Of a DNA stretch of 64,000 nucleotides, positions 8,155 through 17,339 are shown piece by piece. Each line of letters begins with the position of its first letter. Within the stretch, counting starts at the first letter, position 1. A model generated the notes under the pieces. It was given only the letters and a program-made list of their open reading frames with translations, searched no databases and had not been told where the DNA came from. The translations under genes and the position numbers were made by a program. This stretch comes from an uncultured Bacteroidota bacterium (lineage in GTDB: Bacteria; Bacteroidota; Bacteroidia; Flavobacteriales; Flavobacteriaceae), in assembly GCA_902597545.1 (NCBI GenBank), contig CACJYD010000009.1, positions 1-64,000 on the forward strand, read 5' to 3'.

Positions 8155-9285
8155 TTATTTAAGATTTACTAAAAATAAGTCTGATGCAATTCCATCTGCC
8201 AAAAATCTACCTGAATTGGTAGTTAGATAAACATTATCCTTGATTTCTACATTTTTTTGGACAATGTGCTTTTGGATTTTTTCCAGAAAATAATTTTTAA
8301 AATTTGCATTAAAATTAGATTCAATATATTCTGTTGAAATACCCCAAATTGTTCTTAAACCAGTCATAATATATTCATTATAGTGATCAATTCTAGTTAG
8401 TTTTTCTTTCTTAAAGTAAGATAGTCCTTGATTTATATGGTCAATGTATTTTTTATTATTCGAAATATTCCAGCTTCTAAAATTCCCATCAAAACTATGA
8501 GCAGAAGGTCCAATTCCAATATATTTTTTTCGTAACCAGTATGCTGAATTATTCTGTGAAAAGAAATCTTTTTTTGCAAAACTACATACTTCATAATTAA
8601 TAAATCCCTTATTAGTCAACCTTTCATTTATTAGTTTAAATTGATCATAAACAAGTTGTTCATCAGGCATTTCAATTATTGATTTTTTTAGAAATGTTTG
8701 TAAAGCTGTTTTAGGCTCTATAGTTAGAGCATAAGCAGATATATGATTTAAGTCAAATTTTTGAATGAAATCTAAATTATAGTTGCAAGAATCTAAACTT
8801 GATTCTGGTAAACCATATAAGATATCGATTGAAATGTTTTCGAAATATTTTCTTGCCATTTCTATAGATTTAATAGCTTTTTTTGAATCATGAGCTCTGT
8901 TCATAGATTTCAGCTCCTCATCAATGAAAGACTGTACTCCGATACTTATTCTGTTAACAACTGAATTTGATAAAGCAGATAATTTACTTTTGGTCAAATC
9001 ATCAGGATTTGCTTCAACTGTTATTTCAATGTTTTTCTTGACATCAAATTTTTTTAGAATATTTTCAATAATAGTGTTTAATTCTTTTTCAGTTAAGATA
9101 GTAGGTGTACCTCCTCCGAAGTATATTGTTGAAATTTTATCTTTAAAACCTAATGCCTTTTGATTGATTTCTTTATTAATCGCAGTTAAAACTTCATCTC
9201 GATTGTTTTGAGAAGTTGAAAAATGAAAATTACAGTAATGACATGACTGTTTACAGAACGGAATATGTAAATATAATCCTGTCAA
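8155..9285 (-). CDS. hemW: Radical SAM protein HemW (coproporphyrinogen III oxidase-like, haem chaperone)
   Basis: The N-terminus MTGLYLHIPFCKQSCHYC carries the radical-SAM C-x3-C-x2-C cluster (Cys 11, 15, 18), followed by YFGGGTPT and the HemN C-terminal region. At 376 residues it has the HemW length and lacks the HemN extension. HemW binds haem and delivers it to respiratory enzymes rather than oxidising coproporphyrinogen; this is known of the family, not proven here. The start is TTG directly after the ruvC stop, chosen because the family begins exactly here. Third gene of the lipoprotein-ruvC-hemW operon. Confidence 0.9.
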   Translation of the reverse strand: MTGLYLHIPFCKQSCHYCNFHFSTSQNNRDEVLTAINKEINQKALGFKDKISTIYFGGGTPTILTEKELNTIIENILKKFDVKKNIEITVEANPDDLTKSKLSALSNSVVNRISIGVQSFIDEELKSMNRAHDSKKAIKSIEMARKYFENISIDILYGLPESSLDSCNYNLDFIQKFDLNHISAYALTIEPKTALQTFLKKSIIEMPDEQLVYDQFKLINERLTNKGFINYEVCSFAKKDFFSQNNSAYWLRKKYIGIGPSAHSFDGNFRSWNISNNKKYIDHINQGLSYFKKEKLTRIDHYNEYIMTGLRTIWGISTEYIESNFNANFKNYFLEKIQKHIVQKNVEIKDNVYLTTNSGRFLADGIASDLFLVNLK

Positions 9286-9288
9286 AAA

Positions 9289-9843
9289 TTAATTTATTTT
9301 TTTTGGATTGTTTTTTATATAAGAGCTCCACCCTGAATATTTTTTATCTATTGATATGCTTTCATTATTATAAAAGTGGCATACAGCAGCAGCTAAGCCA
9401 TCAGTTGAGTCTAAATTTTTAGGCAATTCTTTAATATTAAATAGATTTTGTAACATTTTAGCTACTTGTTCCTTAGAAGCATTACCATTTCCCGTTATGG
9501 CCATTTTAATTTTCTTTGGTGAATATTCAGTAACAGGAATTTGCCTTGATAAACCCGCTGCCATTGCAACTCCCTGTGCTCTTCCCAACTTTAGCATAGA
9601 TTGAACGTTTTTACCGAAAAAAGGGGCCTCGATAGAAATTTCATCTGGTTTGTGTTTATCGATCAACTTGATTGTTTTTTCAAAAATCAGTTTTAATCTA
9701 ACATAATGGTCAACAATTTTAACAAGCTTTAATTCATCCATTTCAATTAATTCCATTTTCTTATTAATAACTTTTATTAATCCAAAACCCATAATTGTTG
9801 TACCTGGATCAATACCTAAAATTATTTTATCTATTTTTTCCAA
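9289..9843 (-). CDS. ruvC: Crossover junction endodeoxyribonuclease RuvC
   Basis: RuvC resolves Holliday junctions with RuvAB. The 184-residue protein has the acidic catalytic residues in GIDPGTT (N-terminal Asp), SIEAPFF (Glu) and DSTDGLAAAVCH (two Asp) of the RNase H-like fold. The start is an unusual TTG immediately after the upstream stop, consistent with translational coupling; no ATG is available before the conserved N-terminus. Confidence 0.94.
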   Translation of the reverse strand: MEKIDKIILGIDPGTTIMGFGLIKVINKKMELIEMDELKLVKIVDHYVRLKLIFEKTIKLIDKHKPDEISIEAPFFGKNVQSMLKLGRAQGVAMAAGLSRQIPVTEYSPKKIKMAITGNGNASKEQVAKMLQNLFNIKELPKNLDSTDGLAAAVCHFYNNESISIDKKYSGWSSYIKNNPKKIN

Positions 9844-9845
9844 AC

Positions 9846-10316
9846 CTATTTTGATCTTATAATTATTGGTAAATCAAATTTCGAATTAACTGAAACACCC
9901 AAATTTGTCTTTGTAGCTGGTAAAACTATAGGCAATAAATCAACTGAATTATCTAATAAAATTTCAAAATTTGGAATATTTAAAATTATATTTTCAGGAA
10001 TATTTTTTTTTGAAATAGTAACTTTTCCTGAGTTATTAATTAGTAAAGAAATAGTTACAGTATCATTTATTGGATTTTTAATAATTACATTGGATAAATC
10101 AATTTTTTCTAATAGATGATCTGATAAAAATGATTCAAAACATTCTCTGATAAGATTTGAATCATTTAAACTATTACATTCCTTTACGGATGGAAATTCA
10201 TCTAATTCACTCCAGGTAATTTTTTCATCAATAGTATCTGTTAATTTATTATCAAGTTTACTCTTGCATGAAGTTACTAGTATTAAACTTATTAATATTA
10301 TTTTTGCAATATTCAC
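9846..10316 (-). CDS. Conserved lipoprotein of unknown function
   Basis: A 156-residue protein starting with GTG. Its signal peptide ends in LVTSCKSK, a lipobox, so it is probably an outer-membrane lipoprotein. The C-terminal half (VTISLLINNSGKVTISKK...) has the alternating strand pattern seen in TonB-like C-terminal domains of Bacteroidota lipoproteins, but I cannot assign it firmly. It is the first gene of the operon with ruvC and hemW; the functional link, if any, is unclear. Confidence 0.7.
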   Translation of the reverse strand: MNIAKIILISLILVTSCKSKLDNKLTDTIDEKITWSELDEFPSVKECNSLNDSNLIRECFESFLSDHLLEKIDLSNVIIKNPINDTVTISLLINNSGKVTISKKNIPENIILNIPNFEILLDNSVDLLPIVLPATKTNLGVSVNSKFDLPIIIRSK

Positions 10317-10348
10317 TTGATATGAAATTACAAAATTTTATAAATTAA

Positions 10349-10849
10349 ATGATTGACATAATTCTGTTAATACTTGGTATAGTTTTATGTATGGCTGGAA
10401 TTGTTGGTAGTTTTATTCCTATAATTCCTGGACCTATAACATCATGGGTTGGTATCCTAATTTTAAACCTGACTAGTGCTGTTGATTTTAACTTCTACTT
10501 TGTAATAATTACTCTGATTATTGCAATAATCATTTCAGCTCTAGATTATATAATTCCCATAGTTGGAGTTAAAAAATTAGGAGGTTCAAAGGGAGGCTTA
10601 ATAGGAGCTTCAATCGGTCTTGTTATTGGTTTCATAATATTAGGTCCAATCGGGATAATTTTCGGCCCTTTTTTAGGTGCAGTTACAGGAGAAATAATTA
10701 ATAAAAAAAATCTTAAACAGTCTATAAAACCAGCTTTAGGTTCTTTAGTAGGTATCCTTATTGGATCCGGAATAAAATTCTGTTTATCTATGGTATATTT
10801 ATTCTTTTACTTGAATATTTTTTGGAGCTATAGAGATAACTTTTTTTAA
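10349..10849 (+). CDS. DUF456 family membrane protein
   Basis: A 166-residue integral membrane protein with about four hydrophobic segments. The characteristic GSFIPIIPGPITSWVG motif is near residues 20-36, followed by Gly-rich repeats (GGSKGGLIGASIG, GPIGIIFGPFLGA) that resemble glycine-zipper packing. Family function is unknown. It is divergent from the lipoprotein-ruvC-hemW operon and overlaps the end of the convergent ppiD-like gene by 4 bases. Confidence 0.85.
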   Translation: MIDIILLILGIVLCMAGIVGSFIPIIPGPITSWVGILILNLTSAVDFNFYFVIITLIIAIIISALDYIIPIVGVKKLGGSKGGLIGASIGLVIGFIILGPIGIIFGPFLGAVTGEIINKKNLKQSIKPALGSLVGILIGSGIKFCLSMVYLFFYLNIFWSYRDNFF

Positions 10850-12954
10850 TAGTAATCACTCCTGTTATCCACTACGTCAGCAGATTTTTTTAGACTTTGA
10901 ACAACATTAAAATCAAGATTTGTTCTTAATTTGTTAGTCAACTGATTTTCAAAGGCAGAATATGACTCGATTTCTTCCGCACTTTTTAAATTGTTAAGCT
11001 TGATCATATAAACACCTGTTTCGCCTTCAATTAGTTGAGAAACTTGACCAACTTCAAGTCCAAAAGCGGATCCAATTACTTTAGGCTCAAAACCTGCCTG
11101 TGAAACTATTGGAGTTATCTGATTTAAAGCAGAAACATTTACAATTTCTAAATTATTATTTTTTGAAAGATCATCTAGGTTTTTAAAATTTTTATTGTTG
11201 GCAATAATTTTTTCCGCTTTCTTTTTATTTTTTAATATAGGGAGAACAGTTAGAGAAGCTAAGTCAGCTGGCATCAATCCCTCTTCTTGCTTATCTTTTA
11301 TTTGAACAATAACAAAACCTCCCTTAGATAAATCAAATCTTTTATAGTCACCTTGTTCTGAATCTTCATTAAATAGCCATTGAACAAGTCGTCTTTGGTT
11401 TTCCATATTTGGAAGATCGTGATCTAATTCTCCAATATTGTTCAGTGATTTTACCTCAAAGTCTAAAGTTTCTGCAGTTTGATTAATATCTAAACTATTT
11501 CCAAGATCTATTTCAAATTTGGATGCAATATTAAAGATTGAATCACTAGTTCTATCAGATGGTATGTTTTTAAGTCCTAGTGTCCCAACTAAAACAACAT
11601 CCTCTTTTGCTACAACTTTAATCACGTGAAAACCAAAGTCAGTTTCTACTAAACCTATTGTGCCAATTCTATTGGAAAAAACAAAATCATTGAAGGGTTT
11701 TACCATCATTCCCTCTTGGAAAAAACCTAGATCTCCACCATTAGACTTTGATGGACCATCAGAGAATTCCACAGCATATGTTGAAAAGCTGTCAGGATTA
11801 GATCTTGCAAGTTTTAAAATTCGATTAGCTTCTTTTCGTGCATCATCTTTACTTCTGGTTATTTGAGGAGGAGCTCCCTGTGAACCATTGTATGAAACGA
11901 GAATATGACTTGCTCTAACATTTCCATTTGTTTTTTTATCCAACATTTTTGAATATTTCAAAAACTCTCCGTCAACATATGGACCATAGGTCTTATTATT
12001 GTCTAAATTAAAAATCATTTGAGCATGATCTGAGCTAAAATATCCTTTTGGCCTGTAGAGTGAATCGTAAGGAATATCTGAGTTTTCGCTCAAGAATAAT
12101 TCTAAATCAGATGATGTTAAAAAACCTGGAACAACTTCATTTAGTTTTGAAACCTGGTTATACTCCTCCCTTTGGTTAAGAAGATTTTCCATTCTTAATC
12201 TCAAGTCACTCTCATCTTTTTTTGAAGGAGATTCATCAAAAATTACATAATCAATACTCCTTGTTGATTTTTGTTCATAATCTTCAGGATTATCTTTAAT
12301 ATATTTATTTATCTCAGATTTCTTTACAGAAACTAATGAATCGTTAATGGTTGTATAAGGTATTTTGACAAAAGAAATATCAGCAATCGAATTAGAATTA
12401 GCATGTTGATTTTTACCTTCGAAAAAAGTTGAATTTAATCCAGATGAAATAAGGTTAAAATAGGTATTAGCTTTAATTTGATTATTAAATTGATTTTCTT
12501 GATTACTCCACTGAAAATAAGCATCCGGATTAATTTCTTTTAATTCAGCTATGAAGTTTGAAAACTTATTCACATCAAACTGTCCAGCATCATTTAAAAA
12601 GCGATCATCTGTACTAAAACTAGGACTTTGGGACAAAAAATATTCTAAGTGATCTACTGACGATCCAATTCCTAACTCATCTATTTCCTGATTCAATAAC
12701 TCTAACCTAACAGACTCATCCCAAGCAGTGGTTAAAGCTTGTAAATCATTAAAATTATAAGATTTTTTTAAAACATCTAACTGATTTCTAAAATCAGTAA
12801 TTGAAAGCTCTTCTCCATTTACTTTACCAACTGGTTCTTGAGACTGGAATCCACTTCCATCAAAAACACCAGCGATTACAAAAGCAAATAATGCCATACC
12901 AATTACGGCAATTAAAACAAATGAATTTTTTCTAAGATTACCTAAAACAGCCAT
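10846..12954 (-). CDS. PpiD-type periplasmic peptidyl-prolyl isomerase / SurA N-domain foldase
   Basis: A 702-residue inner-membrane-anchored chaperone. An N-terminal hydrophobic helix (about residues 13-30) tethers it; a SurA-like N-terminal chaperone region follows; a parvulin PPIC domain lies around residues 345-445, with RASHILVSY, the Gly-rich GGDLGFFQEGMM and FGFHVIKV. It likely helps outer-membrane proteins fold in the periplasm. The gene is 76 bases downstream of the lptC operon, with TATTTTCG as a near -7 box upstream, so it may have its own promoter. Confidence 0.88.
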   Translation of the reverse strand: MAVLGNLRKNSFVLIAVIGMALFAFVIAGVFDGSGFQSQEPVGKVNGEELSITDFRNQLDVLKKSYNFNDLQALTTAWDESVRLELLNQEIDELGIGSSVDHLEYFLSQSPSFSTDDRFLNDAGQFDVNKFSNFIAELKEINPDAYFQWSNQENQFNNQIKANTYFNLISSGLNSTFFEGKNQHANSNSIADISFVKIPYTTINDSLVSVKKSEINKYIKDNPEDYEQKSTRSIDYVIFDESPSKKDESDLRLRMENLLNQREEYNQVSKLNEVVPGFLTSSDLELFLSENSDIPYDSLYRPKGYFSSDHAQMIFNLDNNKTYGPYVDGEFLKYSKMLDKKTNGNVRASHILVSYNGSQGAPPQITRSKDDARKEANRILKLARSNPDSFSTYAVEFSDGPSKSNGGDLGFFQEGMMVKPFNDFVFSNRIGTIGLVETDFGFHVIKVVAKEDVVLVGTLGLKNIPSDRTSDSIFNIASKFEIDLGNSLDINQTAETLDFEVKSLNNIGELDHDLPNMENQRRLVQWLFNEDSEQGDYKRFDLSKGGFVIVQIKDKQEEGLMPADLASLTVLPILKNKKKAEKIIANNKNFKNLDDLSKNNNLEIVNVSALNQITPIVSQAGFEPKVIGSAFGLEVGQVSQLIEGETGVYMIKLNNLKSAEEIESYSAFENQLTNKLRTNLDFNVVQSLKKSADVVDNRSDYY

Positions 12955-13030
12955 AGTTTAAAATTGGGTAACGAAAATACAAATATTACTTAAAGAATCC
13001 ACAACTAAATTTTATTAATGCTAAATTTAA

Positions 13031-13222
13031 TTACTTGTGCTTGTTACGCTTATTAAATTTAATCCTATAATAACGTCTAAAAAAATACATAGAAAAGGAT
13101 AATGCACAAAAAAGTAAAAGATGGAGGTTACCTGTTATAGATTCTTTAAATAATAAAAGATCAATTAGTATAACTGAACCTATAACTAAATATAAGTATT
13201 CTGAAATTTTATAATATTTCAT
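13031..13222 (-). CDS. Small two-TM membrane protein, unknown function
   Basis: A 63-residue protein with two hydrophobic segments (about residues 9-24 and 31-48) and a very basic tail rich in Arg and Lys, predicting a cytosolic C-terminus. It abuts lptC with no gap (start codon right after the lptC stop), which supports it being real and co-translated. No family function is known to me. Confidence 0.65.
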   Translation of the reverse strand: MKYYKISEYLYLVIGSVILIDLLLFKESITGNLHLLLFCALSFSMYFFRRYYRIKFNKRNKHK

Positions 13223-13750
13223 TTAATTATCTTCAAATAAGAAATTTCCATTAAGCTGACCAGTCCTTAACAAACTAAATGATTTATCTGCATCAAATTT
13301 ACTGGCATTGATATCATAATCATTTCCTGAAAATACTATATTTTTTTCGGTAAATAACCATTCTTCATCTGGATCCCAATAGATTTGTGGAGACAGAATT
13401 GATGCACCATCAGGCGAAAGAATCTTCACATTACCTTCCAAACTAACCATTTTTGTCTCATAATAAACTATCCCATAATCAGAACTTACAATTGTTGAAC
13501 CATTATATGGATCAAAAAACTCAATTTTTAATCCACTAGGAAATTCAGAATATGGAAATGGTTGATTTGTATAGTCAATATTTTTAGGTGACTCCAGTAA
13601 AGCCTTGATTTTAGCGGAATCAGAATACTTAAGAACAAAATTTTCAGTGACTCCAGCAGGAATTTTGTTTACTTCATTAATTCTTATAACCTCATTGTAA
13701 TCATTTTCACATGAAAAAAATAAAATAATGATTAAAAAAAAATTTTTCAA
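13223..13750 (-). CDS. lptC: LptC-like LPS export lipoprotein
   Basis: A 175-residue protein with a signal peptide and lipobox (ILFFSCEN) followed by the OstA/LptC beta-jellyroll: FDPYNGSTIVSSDYGIVYYETKMVSLEGNVKILSPDG and a matching set of strands. In Gram-negative bacteria LptC links the LptBFG transporter to the periplasmic LptA bridge for LPS transport. Bacteroidota LptC homologues are often lipoproteins rather than having a membrane helix. The start is TTG, directly after the TPR gene. It is the fourth gene of the coaX-OMP-TPR-lptC operon. Confidence 0.85.
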   Translation of the reverse strand: MKNFFLIIILFFSCENDYNEVIRINEVNKIPAGVTENFVLKYSDSAKIKALLESPKNIDYTNQPFPYSEFPSGLKIEFFDPYNGSTIVSSDYGIVYYETKMVSLEGNVKILSPDGASILSPQIYWDPDEEWLFTEKNIVFSGNDYDINASKFDADKSFSLLRTGQLNGNFLFEDN

Positions 13751-13754
13751 ATTA

Positions 13755-15146
13755 TTATAATGATGGAACAGTTACAGAGGAGCCAATCCAACACTTAAAA
13801 GATATTACAGTTCCAGCATTGCCCTCTGTAAAAATATCAGTTTTAGTTGGAGCTCTACCTTCATAACTTTCTGCAGTTTTTACAGCAGTTCTTCTAATAG
13901 TTGGGTCAACAGAGGCTGCTTTTCTAGCTTCTTTGGCTGCTAACCAATATACAGCTCTCTTTTCAAATTGAGTTGTTCCGCAGTTATTTGCACTGGATGC
14001 ATATAAGTTTGAGATTAGTAAATATGCTCTTCCCATAGACGGTTGATACTCAAGAGCAGCTTTAGCATAACTTCTTGACTTAGAAAATTGTTTAGTGTTT
14101 TTAAACTTAGTCGCAATTTTATAAGAAATTCTTGCTTTTTTGATATTATCAGTCTCTAATTCAATAGATTCATTATAAAAGTTTAATGCTTCCTGATTAT
14201 TACCTTTTTTATCATTTAATAAACCTAGATAATAGGCTGAATTAGCAGAGGGATTTAAATTATGTAACAGCTCTACTAATTCTACAAAAAGAGGATCATC
14301 AGAACATTCTTTGCTATCCATTCTGCTAGCAGCTCTGTTGAGCCAAATAGGATTTGTTTTATTTTCCTCTAAATTTTTTCTATATAATGGAATTAAATTT
14401 TCACAAGTTGATTCTTTAGCAATAATTGCATTGAGATTTTTCAAATAAGTAGATGATGCAGTTGAATTAATACCAAATGCTCTTTTATTTGACTTTTCTC
14501 TTGAGCTAAGAGCTTCACCAGATTCCTCTTTCTTGATAATTTTGTCTAATTGTTTGGAATATCCATCAATAACCTCCTCAAATCTTTCTGAAATTTCTTC
14601 ATATTTTTCAAAAATATCTTCCATTGTAACAGATCCTTCTTTATATAATTGAAAATAAACCTTAAAGTAATTATAAAGAGGTTTTGGGTCATCAAAACTT
14701 TCTCTGTCTTGCTTATATGCTGTGTTAAAAACATTATAAATTTCTTGATTTGATGCCAATTTAAAATCAACCATTGCCTGAGCTTTATTTGATATAATTT
14801 CGCCAACTATTTTTCTTCCTCTATATTCAGGGAAATTGATCAACCACTCATCGTATAGTTTCAATAAATCCTCTTGATATTTTTTTGCATCTGCTTGACC
14901 TTCATCACCTTTCTTTAAACTTTCTTTTATAAAAGTCTCTAACATTCTTTTTCCATATGTGTAAATTGCAACATTTATTTTTGGACATGTATTCCTAACT
15001 TGAATCCAAGGTTCATAAGCCGAATCATAATTTTTTACTTTATAGTATTCTGCAAAGATGGATAGATTTGATAAGCAATCATCTGCAGATTGTGAGTAAC
15101 CAGCGATGGAAAATAAAAATGCAATTAAAATTAGAAACTTCTTCAT
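13755..15146 (-). CDS. Secreted tetratricopeptide-repeat protein
   Basis: A 463-residue protein with a Sec signal peptide (MKKFLILIAFLFSIAGYSQS) and helical repeats throughout. TPR-like units are clearest around residues 300-385 (SAYYLGLLNDKKGNNQEALNFY and following). It probably sits in the periplasm or at the outer membrane and binds protein partners. It lies between an outer-membrane-protein gene and lptC in a tight operon, so a role in envelope assembly is inferred, not shown. Confidence 0.8.
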   Translation of the reverse strand: MKKFLILIAFLFSIAGYSQSADDCLSNLSIFAEYYKVKNYDSAYEPWIQVRNTCPKINVAIYTYGKRMLETFIKESLKKGDEGQADAKKYQEDLLKLYDEWLINFPEYRGRKIVGEIISNKAQAMVDFKLASNQEIYNVFNTAYKQDRESFDDPKPLYNYFKVYFQLYKEGSVTMEDIFEKYEEISERFEEVIDGYSKQLDKIIKKEESGEALSSREKSNKRAFGINSTASSTYLKNLNAIIAKESTCENLIPLYRKNLEENKTNPIWLNRAASRMDSKECSDDPLFVELVELLHNLNPSANSAYYLGLLNDKKGNNQEALNFYNESIELETDNIKKARISYKIATKFKNTKQFSKSRSYAKAALEYQPSMGRAYLLISNLYASSANNCGTTQFEKRAVYWLAAKEARKAASVDPTIRRTAVKTAESYEGRAPTKTDIFTEGNAGTVISFKCWIGSSVTVPSL

Positions 15147-15159
15147 ATTTAATGTGATA

Positions 15160-16410
15160 TTAATTATACATACTTCTAATAAACCACAAATCGTTCAAAG
15201 ATACACCAATTCTTATACTGAAAAATTTCTCCTTTATAAGACTAGATTTATTGGTACCCCTTTGTCCAATCTCAAAACCTAGGTTTGCGCTAGATATACC
15301 AGCAAGAGGTATGCCAAACCCAAAATTTAATCCAATTTCATTTACTTGTTGATTGTTTACATACAATCCACCACTCTTATATCTTAACCCAGCCCGATAA
15401 GTTACAGTGCTAAAAAAATTAGTGAACGAATCATACTTTGGAAGATAAAATCCACCCAATGAATAAGTTTGAGATGAATTAAATTCAACATTCTCTAATG
15501 ACATCAATTGATTTTTATATCCTCCTGCATCAGTTTTCTTATAATTAACACCTAAATACCACTTTTTGTCTTCTCCAAATCCCAATCCAAAACTTATGCT
15601 TTTTGGAATCTTAATATTTGTTTCTTTTAACCCTAACGATGACAAATCAATTATTTCAGAGTCTCCACCAAAATTTCCATTTGGATTAATAGTATTAATT
15701 GTCTGATTATTTTGAGAAGTATAATTTGCTTCAGGTTGATATATTATTCCAGTATAAAGAGTAATTTTTTCTCCAAAAGTTTTCTGGTAAGCTGTAGAAA
15801 AATTGTAGTCTAATCCACTAACAGAGGATTCACTAGAAACCGTGGTATACAACTCAACATCCTCTAAAATTTTAGTGTGATAATGATTTAAATTACCAAA
15901 TGCATATGAGCTAGATAATCCAAATCCCCAGTTTTTAAATAATTCAAATCCTATAGAAACAAATGCATTACTGATCCCTCCACTTCCTGTAAATCTATTT
16001 AATTCAGGTGGGCTTTGGGATTTATCATCGTTTTCCAATAAATAACCAACAGAGGTTTGTGGTTTAATTCCAAAAGAAAAAGATAACAATTTAGTAGGTA
16101 TTGCAACAGAAATGTAATTTATTCCTGCTACAGTTGATTTCTCATTATTAGACTCTGTATTGTAACTTGAATTTTTAAGACCAACACCAACAGAGTAATT
16201 AACGAATTTTAATTTAGAAAGTGTCGCTGCATTATTCATATTTTGATGTACACTGTCATAATATACTGTATTGCTTCCCATCATTTGATTTTCCACGGTA
16301 GCAGTAAAATTTGTATCACCTACTCCAAAATAAGAATATGGTGAAAAACTAGACTTTTGAGAGTATGAAAATGACGAAATGATAATTAGCGGAAGGAGTA
16401 TTCTATACAT
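15160..16410 (-). CDS. Outer-membrane beta-barrel protein
   Basis: A 416-residue exported protein. Starting at ATG 16410 gives a clean signal peptide (MYRILLPLIIISSFSYSQ) one base after the coaX stop; the longer TTG start at 16428 overlaps coaX and is not needed. The mature part is a series of amphipathic strands with aromatic girdles (SFSPYSYFGVGD, GFGLSSSYAFG, YLGVNYKKTDAGGY) ending in an aromatic strand, typical of FadL-like or PorV-like barrels. No substrate can be named. Conserved position after coaX in Flavobacteriia supports an envelope function. Confidence 0.82.
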   Translation of the reverse strand: MYRILLPLIIISSFSYSQKSSFSPYSYFGVGDTNFTATVENQMMGSNTVYYDSVHQNMNNAATLSKLKFVNYSVGVGLKNSSYNTESNNEKSTVAGINYISVAIPTKLLSFSFGIKPQTSVGYLLENDDKSQSPPELNRFTGSGGISNAFVSIGFELFKNWGFGLSSSYAFGNLNHYHTKILEDVELYTTVSSESSVSGLDYNFSTAYQKTFGEKITLYTGIIYQPEANYTSQNNQTINTINPNGNFGGDSEIIDLSSLGLKETNIKIPKSISFGLGFGEDKKWYLGVNYKKTDAGGYKNQLMSLENVEFNSSQTYSLGGFYLPKYDSFTNFFSTVTYRAGLRYKSGGLYVNNQQVNEIGLNFGFGIPLAGISSANLGFEIGQRGTNKSSLIKEKFFSIRIGVSLNDLWFIRSMYN

Positions 16411-16411
16411 T

Positions 16412-17128
16412 TTACTTGTTAAATTCAATTAAATAATCTAGTCCTTTAAAAATATAATTTGAATTTGTAAATATGGTGTTTTTTATTTTGCCTGACAAAA
16501 AATTAGAGTCACCACCCGTAATTACAACAATTAAATTATCAAAAAGACTATTATATTGCTTTATAAACCCTTCAATTTCAAATTTTATTCCTCCTAAAAC
16601 CCCAATATCAAGAGATGTTTTGGTATCATCAGCAATGAATTTTTTTGGATAATCAAGATCAGTCTCAAATAAATTAAATGCATCATCAGAAATAGACTTT
16701 ATTCTCATTTTTAATCCAGGGGAAATCCCACCAGGATTATAAATATTATCTGATGATTTAATATCATATGTAATACATGTTCCTAAATCAATAACTAAAA
16801 CATTATTATCAGGAAAATCTCTTTTCGCAGCGCACATTAAAGCTAGCCTATCATCGCCAACCTCGTTTATGTCGTAGTTTAATTTAAATGGAAGTTTAAT
16901 TTTTTTATTGAAAGAAAAAAAAACTGTTTCTGCTTTTAAAGCTTTAACTAAACTATCATTAGGTTTAGAAACATTTGAAAGGGCTGAGAATGTAATATTA
17001 TATTCGTTTAGTATATTAATCAAATCTGAAACTTCAAATTTTTTAAATTTAAATTCTTTGATTATTTTTTTATTGTTTGAAATTGCAACTTTAGTTAAGC
17101 TATTTCCTATGTCAATAAGAAGATTCAT
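16412..17128 (-). CDS. coaX: Type III pantothenate kinase
   Basis: CoaX catalyses the first step of coenzyme A synthesis, phosphorylating pantothenate with ATP; type III enzymes need a monovalent cation. The 238-residue acetate-kinase-fold protein shows LLIDIGNSLTKVA (phosphate loop), GDDRLALMCAA, LVIDLGTCITYD with the catalytic Asp, and GGISPGLKMR. Upstream, TAATTTTA is one base off the -7 box. First gene of the operon running through lptC. Confidence 0.93.
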   Translation of the reverse strand: MNLLIDIGNSLTKVAISNNKKIIKEFKFKKFEVSDLINILNEYNITFSALSNVSKPNDSLVKALKAETVFFSFNKKIKLPFKLNYDINEVGDDRLALMCAAKRDFPDNNVLVIDLGTCITYDIKSSDNIYNPGGISPGLKMRIKSISDDAFNLFETDLDYPKKFIADDTKTSLDIGVLGGIKFEIEGFIKQYNSLFDNLIVVITGGDSNFLSGKIKNTIFTNSNYIFKGLDYLIEFNK

Positions 17129-17187
17129 AAAACTTCCGTAAAATTAAACAAGTTTTTTTCAAACTTTACATTTATAGTTAAAACGTT

Positions 17188-17195
17188 TATATTTG
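17188..17195 (+). promoter_or_regulatory. -7 promoter box of tRNA-Phe
   Basis: TATATTTG matches TAnnTTTG perfectly and lies 17 bases before the mature tRNA-Phe 5' end. It is identical to the box in front of tRNA-Leu. A weak TTTA at 17165-17168 may serve as the -33 element. Confidence 0.65.
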
Positions 17196-17212
17196 CTCTT
17201 GCAATTTTTAAA

Positions 17213-17285
17213 GGTACCTTAGCTCAGTTGGTAGAGCAAAGGACTGAAAATCCTTGTGTCCGCAGTTCGATTCTGCGAGGTACCA
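17213..17285 (+). tRNA. tRNA-Phe (anticodon GAA)
   Basis: A 73-nt cloverleaf: acceptor GGTACCT pairs with AGGTACC, D arm with AGCTCAGTTGGTAGAGC, anticodon loop CTGAAAA giving GAA, and T arm with CAGTTCGATTCTG. The discriminator base is A and CCA is not encoded. An intrinsic terminator follows within 6 bases. Confidence 0.97.
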
Positions 17286-17290
17286 CAAAA

Positions 17291-17315
17291 AACCTCCTTC
17301 TATGGAGGTTTTTTT
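17291..17315 (+). terminator. Terminator of tRNA-Phe
   Basis: AACCTCC and GGAGGTT form a 7 bp stem with a 6-base loop, followed by a run of T up to about 17315. It isolates the tRNA from the lipoprotein gene starting at 17340. Confidence 0.85.
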
Positions 17316-17339
17316 ATATATTTAAATAAAAAATTAACT

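Noticed and set aside
17256-17339. N-terminal extension of the lipoprotein gene reaching into tRNA-Phe
   Set aside because: It starts with TTG inside the tRNA and crosses a terminator; the lipoprotein signal begins at ATG 17340.
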